From positions 1 to 64,000 of the forward strand of contig CBFFRP010000363.1 in NCBI GenBank assembly GCA_965644295.1: 64,000 bases of DNA, read 5' to 3'. The notes below the pieces were generated by a model that ran no database searches, was not told the origin of the DNA, and saw nothing but the letters and a program-made list of their open reading frames with translations. This document shows, piece after piece, positions 1 to 10,700 of this stretch (position 1 is its first letter; each line of letters starts with the position of its first letter). This DNA is from Paraphysomonas bandaiensis. Taxonomy: Eukaryota; Chrysophyceae. The translations under genes were made by a program, and so were the position numbers.

Positions 1-1084
1 CGCAGAATATGTGTGGATTACCAAGAAAGAGCGTGGCGTTAAGTTCGTTGGCCTGCTGGTATAAATCCCGTAGGGTTTCTTCTGGGGGATGATTGGGGGG
101 CGTTGAGGCCCTGGAGTGGGAGTACAGGCGCTTGTGGGGTATGCGTGTGGCAGTAGCTCTCGGGGGTGAAGAGGTAGGAGGCTGCGGAGGCACTGTTGGG
201 AGCGTCTGTAGAGAGGAGAAGTCGGTAAGAGGGTACGGGCATCCTGCGGGTGCAGGTAGATTCGCGTCGAGTTGGAGGTCGGGACTGTGAGCAGCTACTC
301 GGAGTATGTTCTGCAGGGTAATGCGGGATGCCGCCATGGTGACACCGCTCTCTGGAGAGCATAGCAAGGTGAGGGCGGTGTGTAGGTTACCAATGTCATG
401 TACGTCGGCAAAGGGTATGGTGGTATGTAGGGCGTCAAGGACATGATGCGATGGGACTCCGATGTGGCAGAGCGCGCGCAGCAGCCACGATTTTCGGAGG
501 GCTGGAGCATGTAGTATGTGTATCAGTGTGAACGGGGTATGTCGAGTCTGCTGCTTGAGTTTTCGCAACGGCGGCACCGGAGAGGCTGTCATTGAGATGG
601 AGTGTGATCCAAGTTGGAGAGTACGCGTGGCAGACGTGTCAGAAGTTTGAAACAAGGCGTGGAGTATGTCTTTTCGATGGTCCTTGCCAGTGGGGGATTT
701 TGCCATCGGGATGTATAGGTGCAGCACTTTGTGCAAAGGTTGCTTTTTGTCCTTGCGGGCTTCGTTCTGGTGAGAGATGTCATTGTAGAGAAGCTGGATG
801 GAGTCGACATCGATATCAGTGTCATGGAGGAGATCGCGCAACCGACAGAGTATTCTTGTGTAGGTCTCTGCTTTGGCCTGTAGGAGGACCTCCGGGAGTC
901 CGAAAAACGTGACAATGGGCTCATAGAATTTGGACTGCTGCTGGAGGTCATCGATGGTCTCTTGGTCCAAGTGGGAGAAGGTAATGTTGAATGTTCTTGT
1001 CTCGTCTACTTGCAGATCACGGGCCGTGTTCCTATGGTTGACGACGATGGACAGGTCAAATGTAACGGGCATCTTACTCGGCAT
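1..1084 (-). CDS. Unknown protein, open off the left edge (5' end present)
   Basis: Reading the minus strand from the ATG at 1084 gives an uninterrupted frame of about 361 codons that leaves the window. It opens MPSKMPVTFDLSIVVNHRN. An in-frame TGA lies about 33 bases upstream of the ATG, so the start looks genuine. I see no intron, no membrane segment and no family I recognise. The last 120 visible residues are Pro/Ser/Thr/His-rich. The start codon lies only about 47 bases from a retroelement 3' tail (1131–1306) that points the other way. The ORF may therefore be a retroelement ORF1-like frame, possibly brought in by a 5' inversion, or an unrelated host gene. Function unknown. Confidence 0.5.
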   Translation of the reverse strand, partial: MPSKMPVTFDLSIVVNHRNTARDLQVDETRTFNITFSHLDQETIDDLQQQSKFYEPIVTFFGLPEVLLQAKAETYTRILCRLRDLLHDTDIDVDSIQLLYNDISHQNEARKDKKQPLHKVLHLYIPMAKSPTGKDHRKDILHALFQTSDTSATRTLQLGSHSISMTASPVPPLRKLKQQTRHTPFTLIHILHAPALRKSWLLRALCHIGVPSHHVLDALHTTIPFADVHDIGNLHTALTLLCSPESGVTMAASRITLQNILRVAAHSPDLQLDANLPAPAGCPYPLTDFSSLQTLPTVPPQPPTSSPPRATATRIPHKRLYSHSRASTPPNHPPEETLRDLYQQANELNATLFLGNPHIFC

Positions 1085-1130
1085 TGAGGTGTGATCTGCA
1101 AGAGGTGGTCAGGGAATTGTGTTGCAATGT

Positions 1131-1306
1131 GTTGCACCTTGGTGCTTGCGGCGACGCACAAGCAGCTTTCGTAGCGTTAAATAGTAGGATAAAAGAGTTT
1201 GTATTGATTAGTTACGGGTAGTGGTCTAACTAGTATGACTAGCATTCTTCTAGCCACTAATTGATGCAAGGTCTCAACGCCTATTGCTAAATAATCAGAC
1301 ATTCAC
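1131..1306 (+). mobile_element. Retroelement 3' tail, copy 1 (tail type A)
   Basis: About 175 bases nearly identical to the last 175 bases of the element ending at 13973, starting GTTGCACCTTGG and ending ACATTCAC. It carries a TGCTTG/CAAGCA hairpin and a TAGTGG/CCACTA hairpin. No poly(A) follows. The matching left target-site duplication would lie outside the window, or was lost if the 5' part is inverted. Confidence 0.8.
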
Positions 1307-1433
1307 TACTATACTGATATATTGGGCACTAAGAAGAAAACATTAGCTCGATCGGTAATAATAAATAACTAGTTAGTAGAAGTACAACATGAGTCACCAA
1401 GAGAGCTCAACTTGGTACCTATGAGTCCAACTA

Positions 1434-1637
1434 CCGCTGCTTGCTTCATTTGAAGCACAATCTAATGTTGTTGAGAGGCTCCTTAGTCGTGCAAAGTTGA
1501 TTATGACACCTGAGCGTAGAAACATGAATCCATATCGTCTAGAATCGTTGCTATTCCTACGAGTCAATTACATGTTGTGGGATGTTTATACCCTTCATAA
1601 AGAAGATCCTGATGTGCCAGTAGAGAGCGAGAAGTAG
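1434..1637 (+). pseudogene. hAT transposase C-terminal (dimerisation) remnant
   Basis: The frame from 1434 to the TAG at 1635–1637 encodes about 67 residues. They contain VVERLLSRAKLI, then TPERRNMNPYRLE, then LLFLRVNYMLWDVY. This is the order of the hAT dimerisation block (SERLFS..K.I, R..L.P, LL.L..N..LW). There is a stop just upstream in frame and no rest of a transposase, so it is a dead fragment. A hAT-like terminus (CAGGCCCTG, about 1836–1844) lies 200 bases downstream, as expected for the 3' end of such an element. Confidence 0.7.
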
Positions 1638-1734
1638 TTAAAATTTGTAGTCTGATATTTAACTAAAAATTAGTAATTAAGGAAGCACAACATTATCTAT
1701 TATATGAGTGGTGCTATCTACTTTAAGTTAGTAG

Positions 1735-2400
1735 GTATTAATGGCAATTATAATTGCCGGGACATTTTTCATTACTGCCATTATAATTGCCGGGAACTGG
1801 ACTACTATTAATGGGCCATTAATGGTTATCAGGCCCTGGTATTGGCTATTGGTAAGTTTAACAGCTAAGATCGTTAAGAAAAGTTTATAGTAATTAAACT
1901 GGATAGACTCTTTATTATGATAGCATACACAATTGTGTGTGTTGTCATGTAAGACACATGTCAACAACACGATAATTTGTTTTGTTCATATCAACCACTG
2001 CTCACGATACAATACTTTAGTTTACAGTTATAGCTATATGGTTCTCTAAGATAGCACTCTAGAATACGTTAAATACAATGTGAAAACAGTAATACGTAGT
2101 CAATAGTCAAAGGTGCTATATAGCTATAACTGTGAAACTGAAGTATTATATCATGACGATTCAAGATACGGAAGTTGAGCAGTGGTTGACACGAACGAAA
2201 TAATTTTTACATGACAACACACACAATTGTGTTTACAATTATAATACAGTAATCTATCTAGTTTGACTAACTTAAACTTCTCTTACAACGATCTTAATCA
2301 CCTGAAAATGGTCAAATACTCAATACTATATAGTATCTTTGACTACGTATTACTGTTTTTCACATTGTACTTAACGTATTCTACAGTGCTATCTTAGAGA
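1735..2400. repeat. hAT-like terminus and nested inverted repeats
   Basis: No gene in 1638–2660. Bases 1735–1845 hold palindromic TTAATGG/AATTATAATT blocks ending in CAGGCCCTG. Bases 1866–2003 are inverted at 2174–2300: for example CAACCACTGCTCA pairs with TGAGCAGTGGTTG, and TTGTCATGTAA pairs with TTACATGACAA. A second arm, 2048–2112, is inverted at 2335–2398. The two palindromes overlap, as in fold-back or nested MITE insertions. Confidence 0.65.
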
Positions 2401-2660
2401 AGCATACGCATTCCAACATCCAGGTCTTTTTTCTATTTGATTGTATCACAGCACCTGCGACAGCTTCATGTTTGAACGATGATTACTTGAGTTTAACTCA
2501 CTTTCTAACAGCAATTGTTTCACCTACTATTTCGTTCTGCTACCCTCTAAAGACAAGTACCTCTACAGCTAACACCACAAAAACAGAAGGGTCAATTTTG
2601 TGTACTGCTTTACAATAGTAATTATAAGCTGTTGAGCAGTATTACTGGCGCAGTGCACTT

Positions 2661-4032
2661 CTAGTACCGCCGCCGATCTCCTCTATCAGGAGTTCTCGAG
2701 CGCCGTCTCCTGCTACTGCTTCGATCCTCTTCCCGATCCCTACTACGTGCTCTCTTCCGGTCAGGAGGTGGCCCGTAATGGGATCCCCCTCCCCTAGAGT
2801 CTTCCCGAGGTCTATCTCTTCCACCTCTCTCTCGGCTGCGTTCTCCGCCGCGGGACCTATCCTCACGTGATCTATCCTCTCGTCTGTCGCGACTTCGGCT
2901 TCTTCGAGCACCTCCTCGGTCCCTCCCACCTGACCTGTCAGGAGGAGGAGCATATGCAGATCGGCTAGCGTTCTCCTGAAGAGCCTTCAGCTGTTCCTGG
3001 GCAATCTCCTTCTTACTTTTCATGGGTCGGCGACCACCAAGGCCTCCACCGTATCGACGGGGACGCCATTTCGGCACAGTCCTACATAGTCATTGGAATG
3101 CATCACGAAAATATAAAAAATGGCAGAATATACAATGTTCATAAAACATATGTCATGTACTGATTACACACCTTCCCCTCTCCACGTCTACCAGTATCCG
3201 CCTGCCGTCAATCTTTTTACCATCGGCCCGCTTATAAGCTGTGGTCATGTCGTCTTCGCTCTCAAATTCAACGAAGGCGTATCCCCTTGGCTTCCCGTCA
3301 TTGTCCAGCACTAGCTTCACGGAACGTATGGGGCCATATTGCTCAAACTCACGGCGTAATTTCTTCTCTGATGTGTCGTACGACAGACGTGCGACAAACA
3401 GAGTGCTATACGCATTCCTAAATAAAGTGTACATGATAAGCAGTAGAAATCAAAACAGAACGATATATAGACTACACTGTTATAAATCTCTTAGGGTCAT
3501 TAGTTGTACAAGAATGTACGGAAATGAGAGATACGTACTCGGTAGCTTTAAAATTGCGCTTTGGGTCCCAGTCGGCAACCAGAAGCTCATTCTTTTCCCG
3601 ATTCGCTTGCATTAGCTGCTCCCTCAAGCGCTGTTTTCTTTCTTTCGGATTTTCCACCTCCGGTTTCTTTGGAGTTTCTTTTTCAAACAGTGATGTATAC
3701 TGACTGATACCAGTATACGGGGGCATTTTTCGCTTGACCTGAGGGGGCTTATGCGGAAGAGGAGGGCGTGGCTCAAACATCATCTTCATATCTTGCAATA
3801 CAAGTCATATAAAAATGTATGTAACTATAAAACTTACTGGGAGGAAGATCGCTGAGAGGAGGGCGCTGATTAGCTCCCGCGGACATCTGTCCTCTCGGCT
3901 GCACATACGTGTATGTTATCTACAATAATATATACATATATATTTACGTACAGTCATGCGCCTTTCGCCTCCTCGTCCGGCACCACCACCTCTATCTCCT
4001 CCTTGAGCGTCTCTGGACCCAGGGCCGTACAT
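2661..4032 (-). CDS. SNRNP70: U1 snRNP 70 kDa protein (U1-70K)
   Basis: Core protein of the U1 small nuclear ribonucleoprotein, which binds U1 RNA stem-loop I and helps define 5' splice sites. Five exons join in frame: 4032–3952, 3898–3838, 3791–3539, 3417–3172 and 3081–2661. The U1-70K N-terminal block is visible ([23 protein letters not shown]). One RRM follows, with RNP2 LFVARL and RNP1 RGYAFVEF. After it come the family signature [16 protein letters not shown] and [14 protein letters not shown]. The C-terminus is an RS/RD/RG-rich tail ending in RRRRY-like residues. The protein is about 353 residues, shorter than the human one. The start lies only 80 bases from a (CATA)n array. The first exon adds a Gly-rich leader, so the true start could be a few residues different. 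Confidence 0.95.
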
Positions 4033-4112
4033 GCTGGGTTATTATTTATATTAAATGGCTGAGTATGAGTATATAATACATAATACATGCATTGCACCTC
4101 ACAACATGCATG

Positions 4113-4429
4113 CATACATACATACATACATACATACATACATACATACATACATACATACATACATACATACATACATACATACATACATACATACATA
4201 CATACATACATACATACATACATACATACATACATACATACATACATACATACATACATACATACATACATACATACATACATACATACATACATACATA
4301 CATACATACATACATACATACATACATACATACATACATACATACATACATACATACATACATACATACATACATACATACATACATACATACATACATA
4401 CATACATACATACATACATACATACATAC
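4113..4429. repeat. (CATA)n tetranucleotide array 1, about 317 bp
   Basis: About 79 uninterrupted tetranucleotide units immediately upstream of the U1-70K start codon. It is preceded by degenerate CATGCATG and followed by CGTATACGGTATAC. The array is open in several frames only because a tetranucleotide repeat has few stops; none of these is a gene. Confidence 0.98.
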
Positions 4430-4898
4430 GTATACGGTATACTGCTGTAGGCTGTATGTATAAGAGTGTATATCTCTGAGTGACTTCGAAGTGAATGTGA
4501 TATGGAGATATGCATATATGAGTACATGATTCAGAGGCTCTGCTGCTGCCTCTACTCACAGACACGAGTGAGGACTATCAACAGTGTGTGGTCATAGTGG
4601 TGTATAGTGGTGTGTGCTCCTCATGAGGAGAGAGACTCGTATGATCATATGAATAATACCGCAGCAGATGCGTATCCCGAAGTATATTTCCACTGAACAC
4701 AATAGCTTGAAGTGTCGCTGGTATACCAGTACATGAAGACCGTCTACTAGAGTCTTCACTCATTGTAATAGAATGTATTCAAAGTCCACAGAGTGCTCCT
4801 GGTTTGACAGTTACCCAAGAAATCAACAGTTCAGTTTAGACAACTGAGACAACACCACATAGCAGTTGTCCCGATAGCAGTACCGTATTGGGACACTG
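4430..4898. other. Non-coding flank of array 1
   Basis: No supported gene. The stretch carries TATA-rich sequence and GTATAC/CGGTAT palindromes. A 61-codon minus frame (4763–4578) has no recognisable content. Confidence 0.5.
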
Positions 4899-5150
4899 TT
4901 GTGCATTGCGCTCTGTTGGTCATCTATTAGCCTTGTGGAGGCTACCAACTACTACCTACTGTTGGAGCTCGCAGTTTGCTTCGTGCCCCACCTACTCACT
5001 GCCACTATGGAGTACAGCTCTGAGTTTTGCCTTGAGGAGACTGGATTGGATGTGATCAGGGTGAAGACCCTGAGACCAATATCAGGTGTTGAGCTGCTGG
5101 CTGACTATGGTGAATGGTATCACCGAAAGAGTAAGCTCCGTCGTAAGTGA
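4899..5150 (+). pseudogene. Possible SET-domain C-terminal fragment
   Basis: A short plus-strand frame with its first ATG at 5007, ending at the TGA at 5148–5150. It encodes LRPISGVELLADYGEWYH, which resembles the last part of a SET domain (…I..GEEL..DYG..Y). No other SET motif is present and no exon fits upstream, so this is either the end of a decayed gene or a chance match. It would restore the alternating strand order between U1-70K and the next gene. Confidence 0.3.
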
Positions 5151-5830
5151 ATAGATATTTCCCTTGTAGTGGTAAATAGTAGTTGTTATAACTTCTGAAT
5201 TCTTTCGTAGTAATTATTCGTGTTTGGGTTCAGACCACAGTTTCTTTCTGATGGAAACTGCATAAGATCGGACATATTTATCTCAAACGAGACATAATGG
5301 TTAACTGTAAATAAGGATGAGTGCGGTGAGGTCGATGAAGTGGATTTCGATTGAGAGGCAATCATTCATGTAGTGCTGAATGTTGCTGCTGCGTGCAGCA
5401 GGGCCGCCAGTCAACAATATATTGCAAGAAAAAATAATAATAAAAATTAATTCAAGACCAATAATAATTATTAAATATGTTGCAATATACTGCAAGACCC
5501 AATTTTGCTCAAATAATAATCAATATATTGTAGCAAGCAAGAATAAATAATTGCAATATTTAAACTGCAATCCAATATATTTTTGACTGGTCCTAGCTTG
5601 AGGTGAAACTAAGCGACGACGTTGGTGGTCAAGCAGCCCAACGGCGATTGATGACGACTACATAATTGCTCATTGTTACGCTTGCTTCGTAAAGGCTATA
5701 AGAACAAGAGTAAGCCGCAGCATCAGATTCGTACATATAAAATATAAATGTCAATAACATTTCAAAAGAGCATATTTACACATTTGCTGCACTCTAAAGC
5801 AATATTATATACACCATTTAACACACTTGT
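5151..5830. repeat. AT-rich intergenic stretch with MITE-like element (about 5399–5596)
   Basis: No gene seen. Within it, CAGGGCCGCCAGTCAAC followed by AATATATTG at the left is matched, imperfectly and inverted, by CAATATATTTTTGACTGG and TCCTAG at the right. About 200 bp of AAT/ATATTGC-rich sequence lie between them. The outer CAGGGCC is typical of hAT termini, so a short non-autonomous hAT (MITE) is likely. Confidence 0.5.
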
Positions 5831-7226
5831 TTATTGGCTTTCATTATCTCGATTTCTTTGAGATAAGACCTCTCTACCGACATCCCAAGCATGCTGCCTC
5901 AACTTGTCCCAAAGCATATCAATACGCTCGAATTTCGCTAAAGTATTTCCTGATTGAACTGCATCTTTAAAGCTTACCGTGTATTCAGCGTGAAGATCGC
6001 GCACTCGCTGCTCTTCCTCGTCCAGCCTGAGCTTACGGGCAGCTGCGATCTCAGCACTCCTCTGTATACACAAGTATTAGTCCAACATTAAGAGATTCTC
6101 ATTCATTTTACCCTCCGTGTCTGTATCTCAACCACATCCATATTAGTCTCGGATTGCTCTAAGACCTGAAAACAGCATCATGGGAGACCACATACAGCAA
6201 CTGCAAACAACCTCAAGTGAGACATCATATAGACAAGCTACTTGCTCTCTGGTCGTATTCAGCTGCTGTTGAATCTTCTTATTTTCTGCTAATACTCTTG
6301 CAATTTCTCCTTTCTCCTGCCTTCTAGCAGCATCTAGCCGTCTGATCTCTTCATCCACAGCAGCAAGGTGCTCATCCAAGTCTTTTTCACGAAGGAATCT
6401 CTCCCCTATGATTTCCTCTGTCGGCTTGCGACGACTGCGTGCACCACTGGTTTGGCGCCGGGGTACACCCTGACAATGTCCAGAAGTAGAAGGTGCGGCA
6501 CGACGAGCACGGCAGCTCTTGTCACTTTCACTACGACGGAGAGATTTTTTTGATGCAGGTCCTGCCTTCTTACTACTGCTGCATAATTTATTACTGCTCC
6601 TGTCCGAATTACGTGTACTAATCGTTGTGTTAGATATGGAGGCGTCGTCATCATTACTAGTCAGTGATGATGCGGTGCACGTGCTGTTTGATCGTATTGA
6701 AGAGGCTGACTTTTTCTGCATCGATACTCTTGCGGCTGCTTCAGCTACATATATACCATTCCAAGTTACATATAGAAACAATATAATTTCGTATCGAATA
6801 CTCAGTAGCTCAAGAACGACGGACAGATAACATAACACATAGTTTTCATATTAGTAAACTGGACCTTTCATTCTTTTCTTTTCTATAGCTATAATATCTT
6901 CAGTTGATAGTAAATACCAGGGTGTGCCCTTCTCATCTTCTATATCTAGAGGATTGGAGGATGAGTAGATTGGAAAGTCCACTTGTGGATCTGGCTTATT
7001 TGATTTTAAGGTGTTGCCTTTTCTACTTTGAATGCGTTTCCTCTGTTCGTCAGTAACTATCTATATATACTATTAACATACATATAACTGTAGGATATCT
7101 CTATACCATATCTGATACCCTGACCGTGCCTGATAATTCAAGAGCCTGAGACCCGCGTCTGGAGAATGCAGCCGGTGCTGTTAGCTTTGTTTGAGGCTGT
7201 CGATTCTTTTTCGGATCAAATGCCAT
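5831..7226 (-). CDS. Uncharacterised coiled-coil protein
   Basis: Five or six exons join in frame from the ATG at 7226 (MAFDPKKNRQPQTKL) to the TAA at 5833–5831. The visible exons cover about 7226–7108, 7055–6891, 6749–6215, 6170–6114 and 6064–5831. The protein has a Ser-rich, basic middle (KKAGPASKKSLRRSESDKS, RRQTSGARSRRKP). A long Glu/Arg/Lys coiled coil follows (ERFLREKDLDEHLAAVDEE … GEIARVLAENKK), then a second helical segment ending FERIDMLWDKLRQHAWDVG. No catalytic motif, signal peptide or membrane segment is seen. Cytoskeletal or ciliary proteins have similar architecture, but I cannot assign a family. It is head-to-head with the PH–PEBP gene. Confidence 0.75.
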
Positions 7227-7754
7227 TCTTTTAAAATATAAATCGAACTATATAGAGTTTGAATAAGAGGTAGAGGCCATTGAACGGCTTCTGTTCTTTA
7301 CAATTCTGTGCACTGGCTATATATATGCATATATATATAGGGCTGCAGCTGTACTGCTGTATATGATGCTCTCCTAACTGTCATATGTATACACGAGCAG
7401 CAGTATATAGCAATGGTGTATATGTTGAATACGCCATGTATTCTAATGTATTACAGTATACATATGTAGTTTTACGTATACCATACAGTATACTGGTATA
7501 CGGTATCATGTTATTCTATGGAGTTCCATCCATATCTAACCATATCTATCCACAACACACACACACACCTCCAGTGTCGTATGTACAGCAGTATCATACA
7601 CTGTGTTGCGTAGGCAGAGGATTGTACAGTGGGATCTCTCATACTGCTGTATCGTATGTATGATACGTAGGGTGGGGTGTGTGTATGTGGAGTTCATTAT
7701 CACAATTACACTTAACCAAAATATCCATTACACGATACACCATTCTACTCGATC
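7227..7754. promoter_or_regulatory. Divergent intergenic region (coiled-coil gene / five-domain gene)
   Basis: This 528-bp gap separates two start codons on opposite strands and must contain both promoters. It is rich in self-complementary GTATAC, TATATGCATATA and GTATACGGTATAC-type sequence and in TGTACTGCTGTA-like runs, also seen at 16.8–17.0, 20.1 and 24.0 kb. No TATA box or initiator can be assigned with confidence. Confidence 0.4.
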
Positions 7755-10700
7755 ATGCTGATGGAAGGCTGGCTCGTTAAACAAGGTCATATATTTCAGT
7801 CATGGAACAACAGGTGGTTCGTTCTCGAGCCTGAGAGACTAGTTTACTATACAGATCAGACCAAACAAAAACAGAAGGGAGAGTATCTGTTAAATGAACA
7901 TTCTCGTCTTTCTCGTGAGAAAGATATGCAAGGTAGAAAGTATTTGTTTACTTTACATGCGGAAGGGAGTGGGGGAACATCTCTATTGATGGGGGCAGCG
8001 GATGGGCCTGCGCTTAAGAAGTGGGAAGATGCGATAAATGCCGCTATCGATAACATCAAGAATCAAAGAGGATCTACTAATGCAGTAGGTGCACCGAGGC
8101 CTCCTAATGCTGTTGCTTCATCATATAATTCCTATACCCTTCCCAGTTCAATGTGTATGAATGATCTGTGTATGCCTGCAAACACCAGCCTCACTGTCCG
8201 TTTATCTGTCAGCTTCGGATCGGAGCGTGCAACTGGTGGCTCAGAGGTAGCCCCTGTGTGCGCCCGTGCTAGTCCTGCAGTGACATACGAAGCGCCTGCA
8301 GATGGGCTGTATACCCTCATCATGACTGATCCTGATGCCCCTAGTAGATCTGAACCTTTGTTCAGGGAGTATTTGCACTGGGCAGTGGTCAATATTCCTG
8401 GAAATGGCATTAGCATGGGAGAAACGGTTCTGCCCTATGTTGGTCCTGGGCCCCCAATGCACTCGGGGCAACATAGGTGCGTTATTATTATATGATGTCT
8501 TATTATGAGTTCTCATCGAGAATGTGTCCAGGTATTTTTTGTGTTTATTTCGCCAGAGTGGGCGCGTTAATACTGAGGCCGCGAGGACTTTCTTTTCATC
8601 TCGGGCCCCTTTGAAGGCATCCACGTTCGCCTCATCAAATAGTATGACGCTCATAGGTGCAGACGTGTTCCTGAGCAGCTGGGACGATAGCGTCGACGCA
8701 CTGCATGCAGAAATCGGATTCATGCCCCCACCGCAATATCGATCACCGCAGCAGGTAACCTTAGTATGTATTCATTTCGGACTGCAAGTAATGGTTTTCC
8801 TTAAACAGACTATCATTGCTTCTTTTCCATCAGACTCGCCATTATCCATGCTACTGGTCGGATCAGTGGTAGCAGACTTGCTCTCCCACTCATCCACCGA
8901 TCTACCACCCTGCCTACCAGGGAAAAATGCGACTAACCATACTGCCAATTTTTTTTCCGCATATGGCGCGCTGTCAAATGCTTTTATATCATCTGTTTCC
9001 TCTGAGGGGCTGTTGAATCCTTCTCATATAGCTTTCACTGCACGTGCAACTCTTTTGTCTGCCTGCACATCTGGAACATCCCTATCACCCCTGTTCACCG
9101 ACTACCTAGCCAACTTAGACGCTGGAAAAGAGTGGACTGAGTGTGCCGTTGAAAGGGATGGAGCTGAGGGCTTAGCAAGCGTACCCGCACTTGTTGCAAG
9201 GTATGCGGGGCGGCCTCAGCTGCTGAGTGCTGTAACAGAAAGTGTAAAGACGTTTCAAAAAAGTGACGTATGTGATGCATCTTGCCGCCTGCTGGCACGA
9301 CTCTTGGAGTACTGTGCACTTAATCGTTGCTCTCCTGCTGTGGCTCTAGAGCACTTTATCTCAACAGAGCAGAGTAAGACTAGTCGTGGAGTACTGACAC
9401 ACACCGAACGGATGCTGTTACAAAGCTCCACTTCGGATGGCATGTTGAGCAGGATCAATGATATCGTCGAGATTATTGCCCTGCACCCGGAGTCTATGGA
9501 AAAGGGTCACATAGCTGACAATGTAAGATCTGTACTTTCGGGTGAGCTAATGCGAGGCGGTAACTGTGAAGGAGCGGCTGCAGCGATTCTCATGGACAAT
9601 GCCCCACTTAGCCAGGAGGAGCGAAACTTCTGGGCAGAGGCGAAGCGTATCGCAAAGGAAAACGGACGTAGGAGTTCACAGCTCCCTGAACTTGGTGTGG
9701 TGGAAGCAGCTGCGTTGTATGGAACGAGTGCCCTCCTCCCAAGTAATAGTGCCGTTATTTTTTGTCTTTTCTTTTACTTGAAGCTGTGTAGGTGCGCTGA
9801 TGTGCATTCTGAAGATATTGCGCAACTGCCACACGTTCCAGGAGGCCATTGAGACCAATATTGCATGCGGAGGCGATGTATCTGCTCGAGCCGGCATCAT
9901 CGGAGCCTTTTTTGCCGTGACTTGCAACGAAAGTTCTATTCCCATTCATTATATTAAAACATGCAATGATACTGCCCTTGTGGCTGTGATCCAAAATGCT
10001 GTAAAGGTGACATTATTACTGGACGGAGACCTAAGTGAATCACTGTATTGCAGATTGCCGACGCTAGAAGGAAAGTTCTTGTCTTCGACGCAGCACAACC
10101 TGTAGGAATGGCAGCAATCAAACAGCTATGCTTCAGCTATGCTGCCTGTGCTACCCCAGTAGCGGCAGTGGAGGACTTAAGCTCTGCTGCGTCGACAACA
10201 CTGTCAAGAGTAGGTGGTGGGAGATCTGTAGACCTAGTTGAAGCTGATACTTCATTACCGGACACTATACAGGCATCCGTCACGGATGTGAGTATATAGT
10301 TATAGGCTATTATGACACAATAAAACTATATCGACAGGTGTCCACTGTAGTGATAGCTCTTCCTGAAATGAGCAACTATGTGGACCAGGCACTAGCTATA
10401 CTAACCGCTTGCAAGGAAACACAAACTGTTGCACACGTTGTACTGGTGTCTTTGGTTGCCGCTGTGAAGAAAGATACCGTCGTTGGTGAAAATTATGGCA
10501 CTGTAGAAGATGCCGTCAGAGACAGTGGATTGGATTACACTATATTAAGGGCTCCGCTACTAATGGATTACATTCTACCGCAGATAAAGGACATCACATC
10601 GAAGCACGTTTTCTCATCTCCATTGCCTGGTGAGTTCGCATACTGCGGAGTGACCGCGAAAGATGTGGGTCGAGCTGCAGCTGCTATTGCGGCAAGACCT

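Noticed and set aside
93-912. Plus-strand frames at 93–290, 462–650 and 592–912
   Set aside because: All lie opposite the single continuous minus-strand frame 1–1084, which has better length and a defined start.
4046-4565. Long MYVC/IHTY-repeat frames over array 1 (and equivalents at 32.0, 39.7, 44.1 and 56.4 kb)
   Set aside because: A tetranucleotide repeat read in any frame gives a four-residue periodic peptide without stops. The frames have no flanking domain and overlap promoters.
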